DNA from: Clostridium chrysemydis
Lineage (GTDB): Bacteria; Bacillota; Clostridia; Clostridiales; Clostridiaceae
Length of the DNA: 64,000 nucleotides
Direction: 5' to 3'
Assembly: GCF_015234215.1 (NCBI RefSeq)
Contig: NZ_JADEKP010000008.1
Location: 1-64,000, forward strand
Of this stretch, positions 53,907-62,025 are shown one piece after another (the first letter of the stretch is position 1; each line of letters begins with the position of its first letter). A model generated the notes under the pieces. It was not told where the DNA came from and did no database searches. It saw only the letters and a program-made list of their open reading frames with translations. Position numbers and translations under genes: made by a program.

Positions 53907-55841
53907 ATGATAGTTTTAAGTTGTAAAAATATAAAAAAAAGCTATGGAATAGATGAAATTCTAAAAGGTGTTACTCTTGCTGTAAACGAAGGTGATAAGG
54001 TTGGTATAATCGGACCAAACGGAGAAGGTAAATCAACACTATTTAAAATATTAGCAAAAAGACTTTCTTTTGATGATGGAGAAATATTTTTAGATAAAAA
54101 TAAGACTTTAGGTTATTTAGATCAGCACTTAAATTTAGAGACTTCTAATACTATTTACGAAGAAGCTTCTACAGTTTTTGTTGATTTACTTAGACTTGAA
54201 GAAAGAATAAAGGATTTAGAAACAAAGCTTAATGAACCGTATGATGAAAGCAATTCTTCATACCACGATGAGCTTATAAAAAAATATACAACGTCTCAAG
54301 ACCTTTATGAACATAGAGGTGGTTATACATTTAGAGGTGAAATATCTAGAGTTTTAAAAGGGCTTGGATTTTTAGAAGAAGATTTTAATAAATGTATAAC
54401 AAATTTAAGTGGAGGCCAAAAAACAAGGATTGCATTAAGTAAATTACTACTTCAATCTCCTGATATACTACTACTAGATGAACCTACAAACCACTTAGAT
54501 TTAGAAGCTATCGAATGGCTTGAAGAATTCCTAAACTCTTATAAAGGAACTCTTCTTTTAATATCCCACGATAGATTTTTCCTAGATGCTGTAACTAACA
54601 GAACCTTTCAAGTTATAAACGGCCACGTTAACTGTTATAACGCATCTTATACTAAATACCTTGACCTTAGAAAAAAAGACTACGAAACTCAATTAAAAGC
54701 TTATAATCTTCAGCAATCAGAAATTAAAAGACAAGAAGAAATAATCGAAAAATTTAGATCTTTTAACCGTGAAAAAAGCATTAGAAAAGCTGAGAGCCGC
54801 GAAAAAGCGCTTGAAAAAATGGTAAAACTAGATGCCCCTGATAAAGAAAAGGGAGCTTCTAAAATATCTTTTAATACGACTGTTAAAAGCGGGTATGATG
54901 TATTGCATGTAGAAAAATTAAGCAAGTCTTTTGGAAACACTCACCTTTTTAACGATGTTAATTTTGATTTAAAAAGAGGAGAGAAGATAGCTTTAATAGG
55001 TGAAAATGGTAGAGGCAAAACTACTTTATTAAATATAATCATGAATAAAATAAAAGCTGATTCAGGTAGCGTAGTTTTAGGTGCAAACGTAGAAATAGGC
55101 TATTACGATCAAGAGCAAGCTTACTTAGACCCTGATAAAAGCATACTAGATGAAATTTGGGATACATACCCTGAACTTACTACAACTCACATAAGAACTG
55201 CACTAGGCTCATTCTTATTTACAGGTGATGATGTATTTAAAAAGATAGGAACTTTAAGTGGTGGAGAAAAATGTAGAATAAATCTTTTAAAGCTTATGCT
55301 TTCAAAATCAAACTTTTTACTTCTTGATGAACCTACAAACCATTTAGACATAATTTCTAGGGAAGCTTTAGAAAATGCTATTTTAGAGTACGATGGAAGC
55401 ATGCTTATAATTTCACACGATAGATACTTTTTAAATAAGGTAATAAATAAGATAGTTGAACTTAAAGAAAATGGAATATCAGAATATCTTGGAAATTACT
55501 CTTATTATATAGATAAAAAAGAAAATCCTCAAAGATACGAAACTTTAGATGCAATTCAAAGTGGGAAAACTAAAACAAAATTAAAAGAGGAAAAGAAAAA
55601 AGTAAAATTGCAGCAAAAAGAAATACGAGTAAAGAGAACTAGGCTACGAGAAGTTGAAAAGGAAATTTCAGAAAGTGAAGAAACTTTAGATAACTTAACT
55701 AATAGCTTATGTTTAGAAGAAATTTATTCAAACCCTTCTGAGTCTGTAAGGGTAAATAATGAAATTTTAGAAACTCAAAATAAAATAGAAAAACTATATA
55801 ATGAGTGGGAAGAACTAACAGAATTATTAAATGAAGAATAG
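53907..55841 (+). CDS. ABC-F family ATPase (644 aa)
   Basis: Soluble translation factor-type ABC protein with two nucleotide-binding domains and no membrane part. First site GPNGEGKSTLFKIL, LSGGQKTRIALSK, ILLLDEPTNHLDLE; a linker with coiled coil (~240-320, basic RSFNREKSIRKAESREKALEK); second site GENGRGKTTLLNI, LSGGEKCRINLLK, LLLDEPTNHLD; C-terminal coiled coil (~550-640). Acts at the ribosomal E site or in ribosome rescue; antibiotic-resistance function cannot be read from sequence. Strong in-frame ATG at 53907. Confidence 0.92.
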   Translation: MIVLSCKNIKKSYGIDEILKGVTLAVNEGDKVGIIGPNGEGKSTLFKILAKRLSFDDGEIFLDKNKTLGYLDQHLNLETSNTIYEEASTVFVDLLRLEERIKDLETKLNEPYDESNSSYHDELIKKYTTSQDLYEHRGGYTFRGEISRVLKGLGFLEEDFNKCITNLSGGQKTRIALSKLLLQSPDILLLDEPTNHLDLEAIEWLEEFLNSYKGTLLLISHDRFFLDAVTNRTFQVINGHVNCYNASYTKYLDLRKKDYETQLKAYNLQQSEIKRQEEIIEKFRSFNREKSIRKAESREKALEKMVKLDAPDKEKGASKISFNTTVKSGYDVLHVEKLSKSFGNTHLFNDVNFDLKRGEKIALIGENGRGKTTLLNIIMNKIKADSGSVVLGANVEIGYYDQEQAYLDPDKSILDEIWDTYPELTTTHIRTALGSFLFTGDDVFKKIGTLSGGEKCRINLLKLMLSKSNFLLLDEPTNHLDIISREALENAILEYDGSMLIISHDRYFLNKVINKIVELKENGISEYLGNYSYYIDKKENPQRYETLDAIQSGKTKTKLKEEKKKVKLQQKEIRVKRTRLREVEKEISESEETLDNLTNSLCLEEIYSNPSESVRVNNEILETQNKIEKLYNEWEELTELLNEE

Positions 55842-55862
55842 GAGCTAAGTTTAGCTCCTATT
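55837..55862. terminator. Bidirectional terminator, ABC-F / dut
   Basis: AATAGGAGCTAA / TTAGCTCCTATT with a 2-base centre. It contains the stop codons of both convergent genes. Confidence 0.9.
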
Positions 55863-56313
55863 ATTTTTTCCCAGTAGTTCCAAAGCCACCTCTATCTTCA
55901 TTTCCAAAAGAATCAACTTCTAAAAGTTCTATATCTCCCATAACTTCCATAGTTCTAAATTGACCTATTTTATCACCACTTTTTATAAATGTACCTTTAA
56001 CGTCCTCGTTTAAATCTTTTCCTTGAAGACAAAAAACTGGCATATGCCACTGATCATTATCCCCAATATAAGTATCATCAACAACTCCAACACTATTTGT
56101 TTGAATTATTCCCCATGTCTTAAATGTTGAGCTTCTAGGTGCTAAATGAGCTTCATAACCTTTTGGTAATTCTAGCGCAAAACCTAAAGGTATCATAGCC
56201 CTTTCACCTTCTTTTATGAACATATCCTTATTTGCATATACATCTATCCAGTTTCCTTTAGCTATTTTTTTAAGTCTAACTGCGCCTTCAAAATATTTTA
56301 TTCTTATTTCCAT
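55861..56313 (-). CDS. dut: dUTP diphosphatase (150 aa)
   Basis: Trimeric dUTPase: dUTP to dUMP + PPi, keeping uracil out of DNA. Five motifs visible: LPLGFALELPKG (1; here IPLGFALELPKG), APRSSTFKTWGI (2), GVVDDTYIGDNDQW (3), GDKIGQFRTMEV (4), and the flexible C-terminal EDRGGFGTTGKK (5). Normal length. Preceded at 62 bp by the prealbumin-like gene on the same strand. Confidence 0.96.
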   Translation of the reverse strand: MEIRIKYFEGAVRLKKIAKGNWIDVYANKDMFIKEGERAMIPLGFALELPKGYEAHLAPRSSTFKTWGIIQTNSVGVVDDTYIGDNDQWHMPVFCLQGKDLNEDVKGTFIKSGDKIGQFRTMEVMGDIELLEVDSFGNEDRGGFGTTGKK

Positions 56314-56374
56314 CTTGTATCAATTCCTTCTCTATATTAAAACTTTTATTAAAGTATAACAAAAATATTTAATA

Positions 56375-56689
56375 TTATCGAATTTTATTTATTATAAATA
56401 TTTCAGTTTCTCTTAATACTTTAGAAATATTAACTTCATTCCATTTTCTATAAGAAGGCTTTAAAAACTTCTTTTTATCTATAATTTCTATAATTCTATA
56501 ATTACCATCCGGGATAGATGTAAATTCTACGTATCCATTTTCATCTGTAAATTTGCTTTCTTCTAAACTAGGTGATACACCGTTTATTCTATATAAATTT
56601 ATTTTAATTCCTTTAAGTTTTTCTCCATCTACTGAATCTAAAACAGTATAAACCTTTATTTTTCCGTAATTTTTATTTTCGCTTACCAT
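56375..56689 (-). CDS. Small prealbumin-like (Cna-B/SpaA-type) protein (104 aa)
   Basis: A single beta-sandwich domain: IKVYTVLDSVDGEKLKGIKINLY, FTDENGYVEFTSIPDGNYRIIEI, as in Cna-B/SpaA repeats. No signal peptide and no sortase motif, so unlike typical Cna-B proteins it is not exported. The start ATG (56687-56689) is embedded in a terminator-like hairpin carrying its AAGGAGG site. Function unknown. Confidence 0.8.
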   Translation of the reverse strand: MVSENKNYGKIKVYTVLDSVDGEKLKGIKINLYRINGVSPSLEESKFTDENGYVEFTSIPDGNYRIIEIIDKKKFLKPSYRKWNEVNISKVLRETEIFIINKIR

Positions 56690-56746
56690 AAAAAATCCTC
56701 CTTAAATTTTAAGCACTATATAGCCTATGTTTAAGGAGGTTTTTTT
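56690..56746 (-). terminator. Hairpin serving as terminator and ribosome-site mask
   Basis: Minus-strand arms CCTCCTTAAA (56730-56739) and TTTAAGGAGG (56697-56706) with 23 bases between, extended by an A6/T6 pairing after one mismatch. The second arm is the ribosome site of the 104-aa gene and the T-run ends at its start codon. It also lies just after the stop of the 1746-aa gene. The loop contains TATAGT, a possible -10 for transcripts that skip the first arm. Confidence 0.7.
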
Positions 56747-56754
56747 GTTATACG

Positions 56755-59700
56755 TTATAATAAAATAGATATATAATCTGAAAGTGTTTGGATATAATTA
56801 AAATCTTTAAAATCAAATTCTTTTATATAAGCTGGTGCTGAAAAATATAAAATACCTTTTAGTTTTTCACCTTTTATAAGAGGCAGCACGCAAATAGAGT
56901 GCCACTTTGGAATAGTTTCTAAAGAACCTACTTCTTTTATTTCTTCCCAGTCTATAGTATATATCCCTTCTCTATTTATTCTAACTTCTCTTATTATGTC
57001 TTTATTAAAGTATCCAATCTCAGAAAAGCCTTCAAAATCTTTAACTACCCTTTTCATATCCAAAATTCTATCGTGTTCTACAAAGAATATATAAGACTCC
57101 GTAGAATCAGTCTTAATGATTAACTTTTTCATCATCTCATAGATTTTAGTTATCTTATCATTTTTACTCTTTGTTATATTTAACATTTCAATCATAGAGG
57201 AAACTTTATCATAATCATAAGCCGCATTTCCTGTAAGTATACCTGCAAGTTTGTCATTGTATTCAGATTGTTTACTAAATTCAGTTTCCCATACCTTAAC
57301 TTTATTTTTCCCTGTCTTCTTAGCTTCGTATAAAGCTTCATCTGCCATCTTAATTAAATCGTTTTTGTTTTTAGAATGGACATTGTATGTTGCTATACCA
57401 AGACTTATAGTTAATTCTCTCTTTCCTTTTAAAATATCAGCCTCTTCTATTTTATGTCTTATAAGTTCAGCCTGACTAAAGGCTAATTTTTCATCTTTTA
57501 AAGGAAGTATAATTACAAACTCCTCTCCCCCATACCTACAAAAAATATCGTCTTTAGCTTTATTTTTGCTAACTATATCTGAAATGTTTTTTAAAACTAC
57601 ATCACCTACTGGATGGCCATATTTATCATTAACACCCTTAAAATTATCAATATCAAAAATAACTAAAGAAAAATGTGCATTTTTATAATTTGAATAATCA
57701 ATAATATCAGAGTATGCTTTTTCAAAATATGCCCTATTATATGCACCTGTAAGCTTGTCTCTAGTTGATGCTAGATTAATTTTATATTGTTCAATTAAAA
57801 ATATTAATACAGCTTCAAGTTCTTTTATCTCTTTTTTGCTTTCATAGTTTATGTTATTTATAGCTTTATCAGCTAAAACTAAAAGCTGCCCTACGTGTTT
57901 ATTTCTACTTCCTATCTTACTTTTTATATTTATATAAAGGCAAGATTTTATATCATCATCTAGTGGTTCCATTCCTATTGTATCTTCTGTTAAACTATTT
58001 TCATTAACTATTATCTCATCAACCTTTATATTTTTATTTAGTCTCTTTTCTAAAAATTTTTCTTCTTTTATTCTATAAGAAGCTAATATTTTATTTTCTC
58101 CATTTAAATCATTATAAGTTAAAAGTGCTGACGTAGATAAAGTTTTATTTGCAATATATTTTAAAATCAATTCTATATTGTTTAAAATATTATCACTAAA
58201 TGAATTTAAAACATATTTAATATCGTTATTATAATTATAATAAGTATTTTGATAATCCTCTATTACCGTTTCTCTAAAGTTATTTATTTTAAATAGATTA
58301 TTTACACTCATCTCATTTATAAATTTATAATAGTCATTAAGGCTTCTAAATTCCTCTACCTTACCTATCTTAAAATCTTTTCCTAAAACATTTTTGATAC
58401 ATAAAGTCAAAGAATTAAATATATTTAGATTAGATTTTAAATTTATAAATTTAAGCTTACCTTCATTAATACTATTTATCCTTCTAGAAACAATAACAAA
58501 AGCTTCGTAGTAATAATAAATTGATTTTCTACTTGAGCCTATATTTTCATAGCACTTTCCAATCATATAATTTAAATTTAATTTATCATTTTCACTTTTA
58601 GTAAACCCAATTATCCTAAGTGCTCTATTTATTAAAGTATTTAGTCCATATTCTCTATAAACAAATTGAATTTCTACATACTTAGCTTCATCAAGTGTTG
58701 TTATATCTATAGAGTGTCTTCCGATTATACTTATAAGTTTCTTTGCCAAGTCAATCCTATTTAATTTATATAAATTTACTATTACTTCTGAAAAATATCT
58801 AGCTATTATCCTTTTTAAGGTTTCATCTTCTTTTAAGTTCATAATTGATTTAACGGTCTCAATTATTTCCTCTTCATCTGTTTCTTCTGTTATTTGCATT
58901 AATTTATATTTTAAATTATATAAAATATTACTAACTGTATTAAGGCTCTCCCCATTTGAAAGCTTTTTAGCTTCCAATCTAGCTTTTTCAAAGTCTCCTA
59001 AATAAAAGTAGTAGTTAGATTTAACTAATTCTAAATTAATCACATACCTATTAGTTAATTTGTTTATATCTTCTTGCCCTTCTACCATTTTTCTTAGCTT
59101 TATCATTCTAATTATCTTACCTGATAATGCTGAAATATATATAAGGTTCCAGTACGCAACCAGTATATAATTTTCTAACACTTTAGAAGACTTTATAAGG
59201 GATATAGCTTCCTCTGTAAGATTTTCAGCCTCTTTATAATCACCTTCATAAATTTTTAAATGAGATAAATTAATAAGGGCCTTAAATTGAACTCTTATAA
59301 TATTTCTGCTCTTTCCTTCTTTGTTTGCCCTTTTAAAAATACTTTCTGCTTGTTTAAAATCCCTAGATACCTCAGCTAAATATATTCCCGTATTTATAAG
59401 AGCGCTTAAATACTCTTGCCAGTCACCATTTTTTAAAAATATATCTAAGCAATATTCCATATCTTTTAAAGTTCTCTCATTTCTAGAAGACTCTATATTA
59501 TATCTAAATAAAAATGAACATAACCTAGCCCTAACTACTTCAAGTCCATCACCTTTTATAACTTCTAAACCTATTTTAGAGATATCAGAAGCCTCTTCTC
59601 TAAGCCCTAGGTTATACATATATAATGCTTTAATATAATAAACATAAGCTTTACCTAAAGGGTAATCATACCCATTTAAAAGATATTTTATATCGTTTAA

Positions 59701-61995
59701 AAGTCCACTTACCTTTTCAAATCTCCTTCTTTCTATTTGAATATAAGCCATGAATATTATAGATTTAATTTCAATATCTAAAAGTTTATACTCTTTTGCT
59801 AAATTTCTCGACTCACTATAAAATGTATATGACTCATTGTAATATTCAACCTTTCTATATAGAGCTGCTATTTTATAACATAAAACGCATCTTTCCTTAT
59901 CTTTTGTGTGCGTTAATATATTTTTATAAACATCTATAGCTTTAGATTCATCACCTTCTTTTGATAGTTTTTCACCATACTCTAATCCTTTTTCAACCAT
60001 AGACTCAAATTCTTCAGCTTGTTCTAACTGATATATAACTTCCTCTATATAATAATTGTTGCTATTTTCATAACTTTTTAAACAAAGTAAGTTTTGTCTA
60101 TGTATTTTTTTTCTTCCAATCTTATCAATATTTTTATAAATCATTCTTTTATAAAAATAATCTTTAAATCCTATTGTAACACCTAAATCTGTAAAATTTT
60201 GAATTAATATATTTTCTTCTTTAATTCTATAATATGCATAAACATATTCTTCTTTTTTAGGTAAGATATCATTTAATATAAGTTCCTCTGATATTGGAAA
60301 ATTAAATGTTGAGAGTCTTTTTAAAACTAAAAACTCATCTTCCTCCATTATATTTAACTTATCTTTGTAATCTACTTCAAACCTTTTAGGTATCCTTTCA
60401 ATCTCTCTTCCAAAATCACTTATCCAATATCCTGTTTTTCCTGAAACGTAAAGCTTTCCTTTAGAAAATAAATCCCTTATTCTCTCTGAAATCATACCTG
60501 GGTTTCCAAGGCTCTCTTCATGTATGAGTTTTGAAATTTTATCTATATCTTTATTACTATTTAACATCTTAGATACCATGTCTCTAGTATAATATTCATT
60601 AAATAGATCTAACTTATATTCTGATATATCAACTTCTGATTTTAAACTACCTACCATTCTTTCAAGTTCAGTATCTCTTTCATAGCTTTCAATAGTTGCT
60701 ATAACTAAAATATTATTTATTCTGTTTAAATTAGATGCTAAATGCTTTACATACATCTTTAAAAACATATTATGTTTCTCTAAATTATCTATCAAAATCA
60801 CTACTTTTGAGTTTTTAGTGTATTTTTCAAGTATTTTAATTCCATCATTCATTATTTGATAATTTATTCGAGTTTCTTCTAAATTATAATCTTCATTTTT
60901 ATTACTTAAATTATCTACAAACCTTGATATATTATCCCCTATATCTATATTTAAAACTCTATAAACTTCGCTTATTATAGCTTTTTTCGTTTTTTGCATC
61001 TCTTCTAAATTTTTCTTTTTAGGAATCTGAAGAACTGGTATGTTATAGACAAATTTAAGTCTCGCTTTTATTTCTTCTAAAAACTTTGTTTTACCAGTTC
61101 CTAATACTCCGTTATATATCATAAATTTAGATTTAAATCCACTTTCACTTGAATTTAGAAACTTCTTCATTATATTATCTATTTCTATATTTCTGCCTGC
61201 AACGTCTATATCATCTATTATTTTATTTATACTTTTATAATGAAATCTTGGGAATCTTTTACCGAGTTTTTTATTTATAAATGTTATAAATTCATCTATT
61301 GTATAAAATCTATCTATATTATATTTATCGTTTATTTGATCCTTTATAATATTATCTAATTCTCTATCTATCTCATCATTAATAAATATCTCTTTATAGA
61401 TTTTCATTAACTCTAAAAGATTATTTTCTTTTTCTCCAAGTATTATGTTTTCTCTAAAATCATTACTTGAATTTTCTAAAATTAGATTTTCCATATTGTT
61501 TAGCTCAACTGATAACACACTTGGTAGTTTTATAATATATCTTTTATCATCTAAACTTACCATCTTTATATTTTTTAAAGTTATATCTTTATAAACATAT
61601 CCTTTTCTATTTATAGTATTTAAATTTGCAGCTATCTTCATAAATACCTTTATCTTTTCTTCCTTAGTGCAAACACTTAATCTATCGTTAATATCTATGA
61701 TATCTGAAAAGTATTCGCTTAAAAAACCATACTGCTTATTTTCAATGACTATACCATCTATTGAATTAATATTTATTAAGTCAAATATATTAAAAATACC
61801 TATGCAATTTAGATTTCTTATACTTTTAAAATTTTTACAAAGATAATTCCTTAAATTCAAATTCATTATTTCATTATTACAAATACTTAAAGTAAAATAA
61901 TTATCTTTTTCTATATCAGATACTTTATATTCTGAAACTCCCCCATATTCTCTTATCTTATCAATTATTTTATATTTACCATTTATAACTCTCAT
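56755..61995 (-). CDS. Giant kinase-like / ATPase / GGDEF signalling protein (1746 aa)
   Basis: Multi-domain cytosolic regulator. Residues ~7-245 resemble a Ser/Thr kinase fold (YKIIDKIREYGGVSEYKV start; YVYKDITLKNIKMV in place of HRDIKPEN), without a DFG, so it is probably catalytically dead. An AAA/NACHT-like ATPase follows (Walker A GVLGTGKTKF at 296-305, VVILIDN Walker B ~400). A long helical TPR-like region (~600-1150). A GAF-like domain (~1210-1370), GGDEF domain with intact GGEEF at ~1488 and VIFDIDNFKGVNDKYGH, then a C-terminal GAF-like domain (~1590-1746). The I-site R is not in place. The kinase-ATPase-GGDEF layout resembles large sensory proteins of clostridia; the signal is unknown. 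Confidence 0.85.
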   Translation of the reverse strand: MRVINGKYKIIDKIREYGGVSEYKVSDIEKDNYFTLSICNNEIMNLNLRNYLCKNFKSIRNLNCIGIFNIFDLININSIDGIVIENKQYGFLSEYFSDIIDINDRLSVCTKEEKIKVFMKIAANLNTINRKGYVYKDITLKNIKMVSLDDKRYIIKLPSVLSVELNNMENLILENSSNDFRENIILGEKENNLLELMKIYKEIFINDEIDRELDNIIKDQINDKYNIDRFYTIDEFITFINKKLGKRFPRFHYKSINKIIDDIDVAGRNIEIDNIMKKFLNSSESGFKSKFMIYNGVLGTGKTKFLEEIKARLKFVYNIPVLQIPKKKNLEEMQKTKKAIISEVYRVLNIDIGDNISRFVDNLSNKNEDYNLEETRINYQIMNDGIKILEKYTKNSKVVILIDNLEKHNMFLKMYVKHLASNLNRINNILVIATIESYERDTELERMVGSLKSEVDISEYKLDLFNEYYTRDMVSKMLNSNKDIDKISKLIHEESLGNPGMISERIRDLFSKGKLYVSGKTGYWISDFGREIERIPKRFEVDYKDKLNIMEEDEFLVLKRLSTFNFPISEELILNDILPKKEEYVYAYYRIKEENILIQNFTDLGVTIGFKDYFYKRMIYKNIDKIGRKKIHRQNLLCLKSYENSNNYYIEEVIYQLEQAEEFESMVEKGLEYGEKLSKEGDESKAIDVYKNILTHTKDKERCVLCYKIAALYRKVEYYNESYTFYSESRNLAKEYKLLDIEIKSIIFMAYIQIERRRFEKVSGLLNDIKYLLNGYDYPLGKAYVYYIKALYMYNLGLREEASDISKIGLEVIKGDGLEVVRARLCSFLFRYNIESSRNERTLKDMEYCLDIFLKNGDWQEYLSALINTGIYLAEVSRDFKQAESIFKRANKEGKSRNIIRVQFKALINLSHLKIYEGDYKEAENLTEEAISLIKSSKVLENYILVAYWNLIYISALSGKIIRMIKLRKMVEGQEDINKLTNRYVINLELVKSNYYFYLGDFEKARLEAKKLSNGESLNTVSNILYNLKYKLMQITEETDEEEIIETVKSIMNLKEDETLKRIIARYFSEVIVNLYKLNRIDLAKKLISIIGRHSIDITTLDEAKYVEIQFVYREYGLNTLINRALRIIGFTKSENDKLNLNYMIGKCYENIGSSRKSIYYYYEAFVIVSRRINSINEGKLKFINLKSNLNIFNSLTLCIKNVLGKDFKIGKVEEFRSLNDYYKFINEMSVNNLFKINNFRETVIEDYQNTYYNYNNDIKYVLNSFSDNILNNIELILKYIANKTLSTSALLTYNDLNGENKILASYRIKEEKFLEKRLNKNIKVDEIIVNENSLTEDTIGMEPLDDDIKSCLYINIKSKIGSRNKHVGQLLVLADKAINNINYESKKEIKELEAVLIFLIEQYKINLASTRDKLTGAYNRAYFEKAYSDIIDYSNYKNAHFSLVIFDIDNFKGVNDKYGHPVGDVVLKNISDIVSKNKAKDDIFCRYGGEEFVIILPLKDEKLAFSQAELIRHKIEEADILKGKRELTISLGIATYNVHSKNKNDLIKMADEALYEAKKTGKNKVKVWETEFSKQSEYNDKLAGILTGNAAYDYDKVSSMIEMLNITKSKNDKITKIYEMMKKLIIKTDSTESYIFFVEHDRILDMKRVVKDFEGFSEIGYFNKDIIREVRINREGIYTIDWEEIKEVGSLETIPKWHSICVLPLIKGEKLKGILYFSAPAYIKEFDFKDFNYIQTLSDYISILL

Positions 61996-62025
61996 AATTT
62001 ACACCATTCACCCTTCAAGCATCAG

